Assembly: GCF_008757455.1 (NCBI RefSeq)
Contig: NZ_VCMV01000039.1
Location: 1-42,540 of the forward strand
DNA from: Microvirga brassicacearum
GTDB lineage: Bacteria; Pseudomonadota; Alphaproteobacteria; Rhizobiales; Beijerinckiaceae
DNA: 42,540 nucleotides
Direction of reading: 5' to 3'
Shown in pieces: positions 28,242-37,202 of the stretch. Position numbers and translations under genes: made by a program. The stretch's first letter is position 1. Each line of letters starts with the position of its first letter. The notes below the pieces were generated by a model. That model saw only the letters and a list, made by a program, of their open reading frames with translations, made no database searches and was not told where the DNA came from.

Positions 28242-28679
28242 ATGACGAACAAACGAATCATGTCTTGGTCCATGGCGATGCGGGATCTCCGCAACGAGCG
28301 AACGCGGAGGGCTGGCGTGCGTGAGGAACGGTTGCGGGCCACGGCGGGCCTTCGTTCATCGCCGGCCTTGAGTTCGTGGCGCGGGCGATCCGGACGGCGC
28401 TATATCGTCGGCGTGCATTCCCTTAGCGCCGCGGAACTGATGGAGGTCACTGACGCGGTGATCCTCGCGGTCAGGCGGGATGCCGGCGGGGCATCAAGCG
28501 TCGTCGACATGACCACGGTGGGGCCGCGAACCGGCGACGAGGCGCGGACGGGCTGGCTTGCAAAGGTTCAACATCTCGGCGCCACGGAAATGCATGTGCA
28601 CCGGCTCGCCTATGACGATCGGGAACGCCGCGCCGTCATTACCGATCTGAACCAGGACGACAACAGGGCGGCCTGTTAG
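28242..28679 (+). CDS. Hypothetical protein (145 aa)
   Basis: A 145-residue protein of no family I recognise. A very basic N-terminus (RDLRNERTRRAGVREERLR, about 14-32) precedes a compact alpha/beta-looking part, RYIVGVHSLSAAELMEVTD (about 54-72), and a predicted strand-rich end (MHVHRLAYDDRERRAVITDL). No signal or membrane helix is seen. The start is uncertain among ATGs at 28242, 28260 and 28272; 28242 has a weak GGA five bases upstream. The stop codon overlaps the stop of the convergent ChaC-like gene by four bases. Confidence 0.55.
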   Translation: MTNKRIMSWSMAMRDLRNERTRRAGVREERLRATAGLRSSPALSSWRGRSGRRYIVGVHSLSAAELMEVTDAVILAVRRDAGGASSVVDMTTVGPRTGDEARTGWLAKVQHLGATEMHVHRLAYDDRERRAVITDLNQDDNRAAC

Positions 28680-29215
28680 GGCTCAGGAGCAGCCAGGACC
28701 TCGGTGATCCGCCGCAACAGCGGATCCACCACGCCCATGCCGAGAAGATGCTCATAAGTCGAGCGGACATAATCCGGGTTCTGGCCCGAAATGCCCACAC
28801 CCCTGCGCACCAGGCGCAACACCTCGTCGAAATCGAGCCGGCCCGCATACTGCGCGTGTTTCCGATCCGCGATGTAGGATAGCGCGCGCACGGTACGGCC
28901 ATCAGGAAGCCGGACGGAAAGACGCCGCTCCAGATAAACGGACGTCGCCTGCTCTCTTTCGCGCAGATAATGAATGGTCGCCTCGGCCTCGACAGCCGCG
29001 ATGCGGAACGCGACGCCGTGACAACGCCCACCGCGATCGAGGCCGAGCACGAGGCCGGGCTTTTCGGGCGTGCCACGGTGCACATGCGACAGGATGCAGA
29101 GCGCGCGGTGATAACCATGGAGTTGCGCGTGGCTGCGCTCGACATAAGGAAAGCCCGGCCGCCACATGAGCGAGCCGTAGCCAAAGACCCACAAATCGCC
29201 GTCTCCCTGCTCCAT
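28676..29215 (-). CDS. Gamma-glutamylcyclotransferase, ChaC-like
   Basis: A 179-residue protein of the ChaC family, which cleaves gamma-glutamyl peptides such as glutathione to 5-oxoproline. The substrate-binding YGSL is at 13-16 (WVFGYGSLMWRPGF). A conserved segment LSHVHRGTPEKPGLVLGLDRGG follows (split across about 42-63), then LREREQATSVY near 84-94, where Glu88 is the likely catalytic acid by alignment from memory. Glutathione specificity is inferred from family resemblance only. The ATG is the first codon of the conserved N-terminus. It converges on the 145-residue hypothetical with overlapping stops. Confidence 0.9.
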   Translation of the reverse strand: MEQGDGDLWVFGYGSLMWRPGFPYVERSHAQLHGYHRALCILSHVHRGTPEKPGLVLGLDRGGRCHGVAFRIAAVEAEATIHYLREREQATSVYLERRLSVRLPDGRTVRALSYIADRKHAQYAGRLDFDEVLRLVRRGVGISGQNPDYVRSTYEHLLGMGVVDPLLRRITEVLAAPEP

Positions 29216-29304
29216 GTCCTGCGACTTGCCCCTCGGTCGTGCCCTGTCCTTGCCTGGATCGGGCGCTAGCAGTTACCAAGAGACGACACAACAGGAGAGT
29301 CTGG

Positions 29305-30351
29305 ATGGATGAGGTCGCGACGACCTACAAGCGCCGCAACAGCCGTTTCTGGCTCTACACGCCTTTCATCCTGCTTGTGCTGGTGGCCATCGCCTGGAGC
29401 GTTGCGTGGTGGATGGTCCGCGGCCGGGCGATCGACTCCCTCGATGCCTGGCTTGCCACCGAGACGCGGGCAGGCCGGCAATGGGCATGCGCTGATCGCC
29501 AGATCGGCGGCTATCCCTTCCGCATCGTGGTGGCCTGCGGCTCGCTCACCCTCAAGCAGGGTCCGGTCACCGCGTCCCTGGGGCGTGTCACCTCCATGTC
29601 GCAGGTCTACCAGCCCGCCTTCGTCATCACCGAAATCGCGGGCCCGCTTCGGGTCTCCGACGGTCGCGCCACCCTTGAAGGCTCCTGGGACCTGCTGCAG
29701 AGCAGCATCCACGCGTCGTCGCGCGGACTGCACCGGTTCTCCCTCGTCGCGGATGCGCCGCGTTTCATCATGACCGGACTGGGCCAGGATGCCGTCGTCA
29801 GCAACAGCCGCCACCTGGAAATCCATGTGCGCCCCGATCCGGCGCGGGTCGCCGACAAGGCCTATGACGTGGCGCTTTCGGTCACGGAGGCGCAGATCCC
29901 GGTTCTCGACCGTCTCGTCGGCGGTGCGGAACCTGCCGACATCTCGCTCGACGCGACCGTGACGCAGGCCGAGGGTTTCCGCGCCCGCCCGGTCGATCAG
30001 GAGCTCGAACGCTGGCGCATAGCCGGCGGGACGCTTGAAGTGATCATGCTGTCGGTTGCCAAGGGCGCGCGCCGCGCCGAAGCGAAGGGCGACATCCGCC
30101 TCGACGACCTGCGCAGGCCGACCGGTCAACTCACGGTCTCGGCGGCCGGGCTTGATGGACTTCTCGGCAATGTGGTGGGGGGCCGCCTTGGCGGAGCCCT
30201 GCTGGGCGCCCTGTTCGGCCAAGCGCCCCGCGGCGATGCGCCGGCGGCTCAACCAAGTCTCGTCGCGCTGCCGCCGCTGCGATTGGACAACGGCAAGCTC
30301 GCCATGGGACCTTTCGTGGTTCCCGGGGTCAGGTTCGCGCCGCTCTATTGA
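29305..30351 (+). CDS. DUF2125 domain-containing protein
   Basis: A 348-residue protein with an N-terminal membrane anchor (about 13-38, WLYTPFILLVLVAIAWSVAWW) and a long beta-rich periplasmic domain. Motifs include RQIGGYPFRIVVAC (about 68-81), AEIAGPLRVSDG-like and RWRIAGGTLEV near 250-260. It matches DUF2125, a mainly alphaproteobacterial family resembling AsmA/DUF945-type envelope proteins. The function is unknown. An AGGAG site eight bases upstream fixes the ATG, so a longer in-frame reading to 29239 is rejected. It ends 7 bases from the convergent tyrC stop. Confidence 0.88.
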   Translation: MDEVATTYKRRNSRFWLYTPFILLVLVAIAWSVAWWMVRGRAIDSLDAWLATETRAGRQWACADRQIGGYPFRIVVACGSLTLKQGPVTASLGRVTSMSQVYQPAFVITEIAGPLRVSDGRATLEGSWDLLQSSIHASSRGLHRFSLVADAPRFIMTGLGQDAVVSNSRHLEIHVRPDPARVADKAYDVALSVTEAQIPVLDRLVGGAEPADISLDATVTQAEGFRARPVDQELERWRIAGGTLEVIMLSVAKGARRAEAKGDIRLDDLRRPTGQLTVSAAGLDGLLGNVVGGRLGGALLGALFGQAPRGDAPAAQPSLVALPPLRLDNGKLAMGPFVVPGVRFAPLY

Positions 30352-30358
30352 GCCGATC

Positions 30359-31306
30359 CTATGGATCTTCGCGCCGGCGGCCGAAATCTGGCTCCGGCGT
30401 TTCCTGCCCTTGCGAAATGATGCCGCGACGGATTGCCCGGGTGCGCGTGAAGAGATCGTGCAGCTTGTCGCCTTCACCCCAGCGGATCGCCCGGGCCAGC
30501 AACGCGATATCCTCGTTGAGACGCGCCAGCATTTCGAGAACCGCCTCCTTGTTGTGAAGGAAGACGTCGCGCCACATGGTCGGATCGGAGGCCGCGATGC
30601 GCGTGAAGTCGCGAAAACCACCGGCCGAGAACTTGATCACTTCCGATTGCGTCACTGTCTCGAGATCGGCGGCGGTGCCGACGATGTTGTAGGCGATGAG
30701 ATGCGGCACATGGCTGGTAATGGCGAGCACGAGGTCATGGTGCTGGGCGGTCATCACCTCGACGTCCGAGCCCAGCGCCGACCAGAAATCGCGCATGCGC
30801 TCGATTGCCGCCTCGTCCGTCCCCTCGGGGGGCGTGAGGATGCACCAGCGTTTGAGGAACAGCGTGGCAAAGCCCGCATCAGGCCCGGAATATTCGGTCC
30901 CAGCCACCGGATGCGCCGGCACGAACGATACGCCGTCCGGTAGATGCGGCTGAACCTGCGCGATCACCGAGGCCTTGACCGAGCCGACATCGGACACGAT
31001 GGCGCCGGCTTTCAAGCTCGCCTTCATCGTCTTCGCCACCGTCTCGCAGGCGCCGACGGGCACGCACAGGATCACCAGATCGGCGCCGCGCACCCCGGCC
31101 GCAAGGTCCGACGTGACCTCGTCGGCAATCCGAAGTTCGCGCACGCGCGCCAAGGTTGCGTCGTCGCGATCGATGGCCACGATGGTGCGGGCGAGGTTGC
31201 GGTGCCGCACGGCACGCGCGATGGATGAGCCGATCAGCCCCAGCCCGATCAGCGCGATGCGATCGAAGAGCGGGGTTTCCAGCGGCGGACCAAGACGGTT
31301 TGGCAT
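30359..31306 (-). CDS. tyrC: Prephenate/arogenate dehydrogenase
   Basis: A 315-residue NAD(P)-dependent enzyme of tyrosine synthesis that oxidatively decarboxylates prephenate and/or arogenate. A Rossmann fingerprint GLGLIGSSIAR lies near residues 21-31, VSDVGSVKASV at about 102-112 and the substrate region PAHPVAGTEYSGPDAG near 127-142. AITSHVPHLIAYN and SAGGFRDFTRIA follow. No ACT domain is attached. The start ATG overlaps the hisC stop as TGATG; an in-frame extension into hisC is rejected. Whether it prefers prephenate or arogenate cannot be read from sequence. Confidence 0.94.
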   Translation of the reverse strand: MPNRLGPPLETPLFDRIALIGLGLIGSSIARAVRHRNLARTIVAIDRDDATLARVRELRIADEVTSDLAAGVRGADLVILCVPVGACETVAKTMKASLKAGAIVSDVGSVKASVIAQVQPHLPDGVSFVPAHPVAGTEYSGPDAGFATLFLKRWCILTPPEGTDEAAIERMRDFWSALGSDVEVMTAQHHDLVLAITSHVPHLIAYNIVGTAADLETVTQSEVIKFSAGGFRDFTRIAASDPTMWRDVFLHNKEAVLEMLARLNEDIALLARAIRWGEGDKLHDLFTRTRAIRRGIISQGQETPEPDFGRRREDP

Positions 31307-32400
31307 CACACGCCTTTCAGGAAGTCGCGCAACGCCGCCACGACGAGCCGGTTTGCTTCCTCGCTGCCGATCGTCAGGCGCAATGCACCGGAAAGCCCGT
31401 AAGCATCGACCCTGCGCAGAATGAGGCCGCGTTCCGTCAGGAAGGCGTCGGCGTCCTTGGCGGTTCTGCCGGCATCCTTGGGGAAATGGATGAGCAGGAA
31501 ATTGCCGACGCTCGGCGTCACCTCGAGGCCGAGCGCCTCGATTTCGCGGGTAAGCCACGCGAGCCATTTCTCATTATGGACCACCGCGTTCGCCACATGA
31601 GCGTCGTCCTGGATCGCCGCGATCCCGGCTGCCATCGCGGGTCCATTGACGTTGAAGGGACCGCGCACGCGGTTGACCGCATCGACGATGTGGGAGGGAC
31701 CGACCATCCAGCCGAGGCGGATATTGGCGAGGCCGTAGATTTTCGAGAAGGTGCGCGTCATCACCACGTTATCCGCGGTCGCGACGAGTTCGAGGCCCGC
31801 CTCGTAATCGTTGCGGCGGACATATTCGGCGTAGGCTGCGTCGAGAACGAGAACCACGTGCGACGGCAGGCCGGCATGCAGGCGCTTGACCTCGTCGAAC
31901 GGCAGGTAGGTTCCGGTCGGGTTGTTGGGATTGGCCAGGAAGACGATTTTGGTCCTCGGCGTCACCTTCGCCAGCATGGCGTCCACGTCGGCCCTGTAAT
32001 TGGTCTCGTTGGCCACCACCGGCACGCCGCCATTGGCGAGGATCGCGATGCGATAGACGAGGAATCCGTGTTCGGAGAAAATCCCCTCGTCGCCGGCGCC
32101 CACATAGGTGCTGGTGATCAACGACAAGAGCTCGTCCGAGCCCGATCCGCATAGGATGCGAGCCGGATCGAGGCCGTATTTGGCGGCGATCGCCTCGCGC
32201 AGGCGGGTTGCCGATCCATCGGGGTAAAGCTCCAGATGCTCGAACGACCGGATCGCCTCGATGGCCTTCGGGGAGGGCCCGAGCGGGGTTTCGTTCGACG
32301 ACAGCTTGTGGATCTTGGCCACCCCCGACGCAGCGCTCTTGCCGGGCACATAGGCCTCGATCTGCATGATGCCGGGGCGGGGTTCGGGACGGGCAACCAT
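31306..32400 (-). CDS. hisC: Histidinol-phosphate / aromatic aminotransferase
   Basis: A 364-residue fold-type I PLP aminotransferase. Signatures are [13 protein letters not shown] (about 32-44), [14 protein letters not shown] (about 156-169), LDAAYAEYV and the Schiff-base Lys in [16 protein letters not shown] (about 216-231). Although named for histidine synthesis, its position between chorismate mutase and prephenate dehydrogenase suggests that it also or mainly transaminates prephenate or aromatic keto acids. An AGGAA ribosome site seven bases upstream supports the ATG at 32400 over a TTG at 32415. It is coupled to tyrC. Confidence 0.93.
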   Translation of the reverse strand: MVARPEPRPGIMQIEAYVPGKSAASGVAKIHKLSSNETPLGPSPKAIEAIRSFEHLELYPDGSATRLREAIAAKYGLDPARILCGSGSDELLSLITSTYVGAGDEGIFSEHGFLVYRIAILANGGVPVVANETNYRADVDAMLAKVTPRTKIVFLANPNNPTGTYLPFDEVKRLHAGLPSHVVLVLDAAYAEYVRRNDYEAGLELVATADNVVMTRTFSKIYGLANIRLGWMVGPSHIVDAVNRVRGPFNVNGPAMAAGIAAIQDDAHVANAVVHNEKWLAWLTREIEALGLEVTPSVGNFLLIHFPKDAGRTAKDADAFLTERGLILRRVDAYGLSGALRLTIGSEEANRLVVAALRDFLKGV

Positions 32401-32438
32401 CAGTGTTTCCTGCAAAGTTCTTGAGTGGCCAGAAAGGC

Positions 32439-32517
32439 TCTAGCGCATGATGCCGAAAAGTGTGTAGCGGTTTCGGACGACATCATGCTGCAACTTAGGG
32501 CATCGTGATCTAGCGCA
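32439..32517. repeat. Palindromic intergenic element flanked by TCTAGCGCA
   Basis: An imperfect palindrome: GCATGATG (32445-32452) plus CCGAAA pairs with TTTCGG (32471-32476) plus CATCATGC (32481-32488). The element is bordered by 9-base direct copies TCTAGCGCA at 32439 and 32509. The core resembles a dispersed palindrome common between genes in Rhizobiales. It lies between the chorismate mutase stop and hisC start and may act as a transcript hairpin. Confidence 0.7.
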
Positions 32518-32526
32518 GCTTGGCGC

Positions 32527-33372
32527 TCATTTCACCCGGAAACGTTCGGCATGGCCCCCAACCTCGACGAGTTCGTCGAGGCTGGCGCCCGCATCCATGA
32601 GGGCCGCCCGGAGCGCCTTGGCGTCCACCGCACCCGGAATGGCGATCAGTTCGGAGAGTCCACTGGCATCGGCGGCACTCGCCACCACTTCGCCGCCGAG
32701 GCGCCTCAGCGTTTCGCCGGCGCCCTTGTGCCAGCGTTCGAACTGCGCCGCGTACAGCACCACATCCCGCACCGCAGCGTCGGCGAGCGGTTTGGAAATC
32801 ACGAAAACCGGGGTGCCGGCCGGATGGCCGGGCCGTTCGATGAAGGGCAGCCGCGCGATGATCTTGGGGCTGTCGGGCTCGGTGAGGATCCGCCACCACG
32901 CCCCGCTGGACGCCCCCTGATCGAGCCGGAAGATGCCGAGATCGCCGCGTGAGGCCGCGACCGCGTCGATCACGGCGGCGGCACTCGGGTGGCTCAGGAA
33001 CGGCACCGTGAACCCGAAATGGAAGCGCGCTGAATCGCGCATCGGCCCGTCGCCGCCCGAGATGTCCGCGTGTACCGCATACGGCGCCTGCACATAGGTG
33101 AAGGTGGCGATGATGACGCGCCAGATGCCCTCGACGGTGTCGAGGGGCAGAAGGCCCTCATGGCGCTCGGCGAGCGCCCGCATCATCGACGCCTCGCGGC
33201 CGGGCCGGAAGGCCGAACCGGAAGCGCCGGTCTTCTTGACCGAAATCAGCCGATCGATGATCCGGCCGCGCTCCATGAGAAGGCGGTGCATCCCCTCGTC
33301 GAGGCGATCGATCTCCTGGCGCAGTTCCGCGAGAGCCGGAGCGGGCGGGGCGGCGGGTGTCTTGTCGGACAT
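32527..33372 (-). CDS. Chorismate mutase (AroQ) with C-terminal PDT-like domain
   Basis: A 281-residue protein. Residues about 10-95 are an AroQ chorismate mutase: LRQEIDRLDEGMHRLLMERG, then Arg/Lys in RLISVKK and EGIWRVIIATF. The remaining 185 residues have no standard label. They contain AAVIDAVAASRGDLGIFRL and GTPVFVISKPLAD, which echo the layout of prephenate dehydratase (the ADYGVLPIEN-like and TRF-like regions), but without an obvious Thr-Arg-Phe. They end in an ACT-like stretch. It makes prephenate for the downstream hisC-tyrC pair. The second of two nearby in-frame ATGs is chosen on ribosome-site spacing. It is divergent from metX. Confidence 0.85.
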   Translation of the reverse strand: MSDKTPAAPPAPALAELRQEIDRLDEGMHRLLMERGRIIDRLISVKKTGASGSAFRPGREASMMRALAERHEGLLPLDTVEGIWRVIIATFTYVQAPYAVHADISGGDGPMRDSARFHFGFTVPFLSHPSAAAVIDAVAASRGDLGIFRLDQGASSGAWWRILTEPDSPKIIARLPFIERPGHPAGTPVFVISKPLADAAVRDVVLYAAQFERWHKGAGETLRRLGGEVVASAADASGLSELIAIPGAVDAKALRAALMDAGASLDELVEVGGHAERFRVK

Positions 33373-33538
33373 AGGCGACATTCCTCACGTGCGGCGTTCT
33401 TTTCGCAGCGTCGGAGAAGCCTGCCAAGCCCTGATTGCGGGCCGTCGTCTGCCGGTGCCGTGAGGCTTTATGTTCGTTGACCTCCCGCCCGGTCCGCACT
33501 ACCGCTGTTCGAAAGACCGAACTCGTTCGTCGGATCAG

Positions 33539-34708
33539 ATGTCTCAGAGCCCTTCGTTCCTTGAACCGCGCAGCCAGATCGACGATCCGTCGAGTCCTGT
33601 CGCACGTTTCGGTGCCGATGAGCCGCTCGTGATGGATGCCGGCATGGCGCTGGCACCATGGCAGATCGCCTACCAGACCTACGGCACCCTCAACACCGCC
33701 AAGTCCAACGCCGTCCTGATCTGCCATGCGCTCACGGGCGATCAGCACGTGGCGAATGTGAGCCCGGTGACGGGCAAACCGGGCTGGTGGACCACCATGG
33801 TGGGACCTGGCAAGCCGGTCGACACCGATCGTTTCTTCGTCATCTGCGCCAACGTGATCGGCGGCTGCTCCGGTAGCACCGGCCCGGCGACGATCAACCC
33901 GGCGACCGGCCACCCCTACAATCTCGACTTTCCGGTCCTGACCATCCGCGACATGGTGCGGGCGCAGGCCGCGCTGATCGACCGGCTGGGGATCGCGAGC
34001 CTGTTTTGCGTGCTCGGCGGGTCCATGGGCGGCATGCAGGTCCTGCAATGGGCCGCGAGCTATCCCGACCGGGTGTTTTCAGCCCTGCCCATCGCCGCGG
34101 CGGCTCGGCATTCGGCGCAGAACATCGCGTTTCACGAGGTCGGCCGGCAGGCCATCATGGCAGATCCCGATTGGCGCGGGGGCAATTATCTGAATGAGGG
34201 CACCCGCCCCTCCAAGGGCCTCGGCGTCGCCCGGATGGGCGCCCACATCACCTATCTGTCCGAACTGGCTCTGCACCGGAAATTCGGCCGGAACTTCCAG
34301 GATCGCAGCGCTCCGACGTTTTCGTTCGACGCCGACTTCCAGATCGAGAGCTACCTGCGATACCAGGGGCTGCAATTCGTCGAACGCTTCGACGCCAATT
34401 CGTATCTCTACGTGACGAAGGCGATGGATTATTTCGATCTGGCGGCCGAGCACGATGGCATTCTCGCCCGTGTCTTCAAGGGTTCGGCGACGCGGTTCTG
34501 CGTGATTTCATTCACGTCGGACTGGCTTTTCCCGACATCGGATTCGCGCGCCATCGTGCACGCGCTCAATGCGGCGGCGGCCTCCGTAGGCTTCGTCGAG
34601 ATCGAGAGCGACAAGGGCCATGACGCCTTTCTGCTCGACGAGCCGGAAATGTTTTCCGCTGCGCGGGGCTTCATCGACGCGGCGGCGCGCGCGAGGGGTC
34701 TTTCATGA
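33539..34708 (+). CDS. metX: Homoserine O-acetyltransferase MetX
   Basis: A 389-residue alpha/beta-hydrolase-fold acyltransferase that activates homoserine for methionine synthesis. It has YQTYGTLN (about 47-54), the nucleophile elbow GGSMGGMQ (about 159-166), [17 protein letters not shown] (about 281-297), the acid in SDWLFPTSD and the catalytic His in SDKGHDAFL (about 360). The acyl donor (acetyl versus succinyl) varies in this family and is not decided here. The ATG at 33539 is preferred to one at 33470 because it fits the family start, though its Shine-Dalgarno is weak. No SAM-II riboswitch was recognised upstream. It is coupled to metW. Confidence 0.94.
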   Translation: MSQSPSFLEPRSQIDDPSSPVARFGADEPLVMDAGMALAPWQIAYQTYGTLNTAKSNAVLICHALTGDQHVANVSPVTGKPGWWTTMVGPGKPVDTDRFFVICANVIGGCSGSTGPATINPATGHPYNLDFPVLTIRDMVRAQAALIDRLGIASLFCVLGGSMGGMQVLQWAASYPDRVFSALPIAAAARHSAQNIAFHEVGRQAIMADPDWRGGNYLNEGTRPSKGLGVARMGAHITYLSELALHRKFGRNFQDRSAPTFSFDADFQIESYLRYQGLQFVERFDANSYLYVTKAMDYFDLAAEHDGILARVFKGSATRFCVISFTSDWLFPTSDSRAIVHALNAAAASVGFVEIESDKGHDAFLLDEPEMFSAARGFIDAAARARGLS

Positions 34709-35334
34709 ACCTGCCGGACAGCGAGATATCCCCGGCGCGCCTCGATTTCCTGCTGCTTGCCGACATGGTGGCGCCGGGCTCGCGCGTGCTCGATGTCGGG
34801 TGCGGCGATGGTAGTCTCCTGGCGCTTCTGCGAGATCGAAAAAACGTTGACGGGCGCGGCATCGAGATTTCCCGCGAAGGCGTGAATGCGTGCCTCGCCA
34901 AGGGATTGCCGGTCATCCAGGGCGATGCCGACACCGACCTCGCCGACTACCCGAACGATGCCTTCGATTACGTCATCCTGTCCCAGACCATCCAGGCGAC
35001 CCGCCAGCCGAAGGTGGTGCTCGAGCACCTCCTTCGCATCGGCCGCCGCGCGATCGTGTCGTTTCCGAATTTCGGCCATTGGCGCGTTCGCCTCGACCTG
35101 CTGGTCAAGGGCCGCATGCCGGTGACCGACAACATGCCGTATTCGTGGCACGACACGCCCAACATCCATTTCTGCACCATCCGCGACTTCCTCGAACTCT
35201 GCGCGGAAGTCGGCGCCCGGATGGAACGGGCCGCGGCCCTTGATGCCGGCGGCAAACCCGTCCGCATGGCGTTGCCATGGTGGGCCTGGAACATGCTCGG
35301 CGAACAGGGCGTGTTTCTTTTGAAACGGCGCTGA
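34705..35334 (+). CDS. metW: Methionine biosynthesis protein MetW
   Basis: A 209-residue methyltransferase-like protein always found with MetX in many proteobacteria. It carries a SAM-type motif [15 protein letters not shown] (about 28-42), [11 protein letters not shown] (about 73-83), [14 protein letters not shown] and [13 protein letters not shown] (about 118-130), all MetW hallmarks. It is thought to support the homoserine acylation step with MetX, and its catalytic activity is not well defined. Translation starts inside the metX stop (ATGA). The stop is 14 bases from the convergent xerD stop. Confidence 0.94.
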   Translation: MNLPDSEISPARLDFLLLADMVAPGSRVLDVGCGDGSLLALLRDRKNVDGRGIEISREGVNACLAKGLPVIQGDADTDLADYPNDAFDYVILSQTIQATRQPKVVLEHLLRIGRRAIVSFPNFGHWRVRLDLLVKGRMPVTDNMPYSWHDTPNIHFCTIRDFLELCAEVGARMERAAALDAGGKPVRMALPWWAWNMLGEQGVFLLKRR

Positions 35335-35348
35335 AATCGCGCCCCCGG

Positions 35349-36281
35349 CTATTTGTTTCCGTCTGCCATCGGATGGAGGTCCCGCACCATGCTTTTCAAG
35401 CGCTCGTCGAGCACGTGGGTGTAGATCTGCGTCGTCGAAATGTCGGAATGGCCGAGTAATTCCTGCACGACGCGCAAATCCGCACCATTCTGGAGCAGAT
35501 GGCTTGCGAAGGCATGGCGCAGAACGTGCGGGCTCACCGCATCGGCTCGCAGGCCGGCCGCTGACGCAACGGCCTTGAGGTCGCGCGCAAAGGCCTGCCG
35601 CGTGAGGTGGCCGCTTTCACTGTCGGCGGGAAACAGCCACGGACCCGTTGCCTTTCCCTGTTCCTCCAGAAGCGCCAGGTAGTCGCGCGCCCGGTCACGG
35701 GACGCCTCTGTCAGAGGAACGAGACGTTCCTTGGCGCCCTTGCCGCGCACCACGAGAAACCGTTCGCGAGTCCTCGCGGCACTGCGGGGAAGCGCGATCA
35801 ACTCGGAAACCCGAAGGCCTGTCGCGTAGAGAAGTTCGAGCAGGCAGACCATCCGCGCTGCACGCAGGCGCTCAGGCGCCGAGGCTTTCGGCAGCACTGC
35901 GGCTTCCTGAGCCACCTGGAGAAGCCGATCAACCTGATCGACCGACAGAACTTTCGGCAGCACCCGGCCCCGTTTGGGGGCAGAGATCGCGGCCGTCGGA
36001 TCGACCGGCGCATAGCCTTCCACATAGAGAAACTTGTGGAACTGACGAACCGCCGACAATCGCCGCGCCGCCGAGGACGCCTTCAGGCCCCTCTCCTCCA
36101 AGCTTCCCATGAAGCCTCGCAGCATCGCCGCGTCGGCCTTGTCGGGCGAGGCACCGAGTTCCGTTAGGTAATCGAGATAATCCTCGAGATCGCGGCGGTA
36201 GGCGTCGAGGGTATTTCGCGAGGCCCCGCGTTCGGAGGCGAGCATGTCCATGAACAAATCGGCGTGCCGGGCGCCTGTCAT
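35349..36281 (-). CDS. xerD: Site-specific tyrosine recombinase XerD
   Basis: A 310-residue recombinase that acts at dif to resolve chromosome dimers. It has an N-terminal SAM-like DNA-binding domain (6-100, ERGASRNTLDAYRRDL) and a catalytic domain with Arg157 (ATGLRVSELI), Lys181, His252 and Arg255 (HVLRHAFASHLL), His278 and the nucleophile Tyr287 (GHSDISTTQIYTHV). All catalytic residues are intact. GAGGAG nine bases upstream fixes the ATG at 36281; a long in-frame extension to 36503 is rejected. It is a host gene, not a mobile-element integrase, judging by this conserved position and length. It follows a small membrane-protein gene. Confidence 0.93.
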   Translation of the reverse strand: MTGARHADLFMDMLASERGASRNTLDAYRRDLEDYLDYLTELGASPDKADAAMLRGFMGSLEERGLKASSAARRLSAVRQFHKFLYVEGYAPVDPTAAISAPKRGRVLPKVLSVDQVDRLLQVAQEAAVLPKASAPERLRAARMVCLLELLYATGLRVSELIALPRSAARTRERFLVVRGKGAKERLVPLTEASRDRARDYLALLEEQGKATGPWLFPADSESGHLTRQAFARDLKAVASAAGLRADAVSPHVLRHAFASHLLQNGADLRVVQELLGHSDISTTQIYTHVLDERLKSMVRDLHPMADGNK

Positions 36282-36294
36282 GACATGCGTCTCC

Positions 36295-36450
36295 TCATCG
36301 GCTCGAAGGCGACGGCAGGCGGTGGCCGGGAATAGGGGTTGAAATCTCGCGCGGGTCCGGATCGACCATCGTGGCCAGCGAAAAGACCGCCGCGAAGCCG
36401 AGAGCGGCCAGAACGGCAACAACCAACAGGAACCGGAATAAAGTCGGCAC
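36295..36450 (-). CDS. Small single-pass membrane protein (51 aa)
   Basis: A 51-residue protein starting at a GTG with a GAGG six bases upstream. One hydrophobic helix occupies about 5-28 (FRFLLVVAVLAALGFAAVF), followed by a short polar tail (VDPDPREISTPIPGHRL). The stop lies 14 bases before the xerD start and the xerD ribosome site abuts it, so the two genes look co-transcribed. From memory, similar short proteins precede xerD in other Rhizobiales. The function is unknown. Confidence 0.7.
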   Translation of the reverse strand: MPTLFRFLLVVAVLAALGFAAVFSLATMVDPDPREISTPIPGHRLPSPSSR

Positions 36451-36575
36451 GGGCGCCTCGTGAAGCTTTGTTCGCTACAACCATGCATGCGCCGCCAAGG
36501 CAAGTCCTAAGCCGGGTGCCGATGTCGAACACAAGCCTCTGTGACAGAAACGCGCCTCCATGTTAGGACAGTCCC

Positions 36576-37202
36576 ATGAACGATATCAGCCGCTTCAATC
36601 CGCTCGATGAAGCTGGCGAGCAGGATAACGACAGCCGTGGCGGCGACCCGATCAGGACCCGCCTTGGCACCCGATCCCTTGTGCTCGTCGGCCTCATGGG
36701 TGCGGGAAAGAGTACCGTGGGCCGCAGGCTGGCGCAGAAGCTCGGCTTGCTGTTTCGCGACGCCGATCACGAGATCGAGACCGCGGCCGGCATGTCGATC
36801 GCCGACATATTCGCCATTCACGGCGAAGCCCATTTTCGCGACGGCGAGCGCCGCGTGATCGCTCGCCTGCTGCAGGAGGGACCCATGGTCCTGGCAACCG
36901 GCGGCGGCGCCTTCATGAACCACGAGACCCGGCTGCAGATTGCCCAGCACGGCATCTCCGTGTGGCTTCGGGCCGATCTCGATGTGCTCATGCGCCGGGT
37001 GCGCAAACGCGCCACCCGACCCCTGCTGCAGACGCCCGATCCTGAAGGCACGATGCGGCAGCTCATCGCGACGCGTCACCCGGTTTATGCCACGGCGGAT
37101 CTGACGGTCGATTCCCACGAGGCCCCCCACGATCGTGTCGTGATCGATATCATCGATGCCCTCGCTCGCTGGCTTGAACAACCACGGAGTTCGAACGCGT
37201 GA
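36576..37202 (+). CDS. aroK: Shikimate kinase
   Basis: A 208-residue kinase that phosphorylates shikimate in aromatic amino-acid synthesis. The P-loop is GLMGAGKST at 39-47. DADHEIETAAGMSIADIF (about 63-80) carries the shikimate-contacting Asp, FRDGERRVI and ATGGGAF (about 107-113) follow, and the lid region RATRPLL is near 144-150. The N-terminus is about 30 residues longer than in E. coli AroK and is polar. AGGA lies eight bases before the ATG. The stop overlaps the aroB GTG start (GTGA). It is divergent from the xerD unit. Confidence 0.95.
   Translation: MNDISRFNPLDEAGEQDNDSRGGDPIRTRLGTRSLVLVGLMGAGKSTVGRRLAQKLGLLFRDADHEIETAAGMSIADIFAIHGEAHFRDGERRVIARLLQEGPMVLATGGGAFMNHETRLQIAQHGISVWLRADLDVLMRRVRKRATRPLLQTPDPEGTMRQLIATRHPVYATADLTVDSHEAPHDRVVIDIIDALARWLEQPRSSNA

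Noticed and set aside
33373..33538. SAM-II riboswitch upstream of metX
   Set aside because: The conserved pseudoknot core with GCTAAA and its pairing partners is not seen in this spacer.
35349..36281. Phage or island integrase
   Set aside because: Length, intact XerD motifs and placement beside aroKB indicate the housekeeping recombinase; there is no attachment-site repeat or tRNA nearby.
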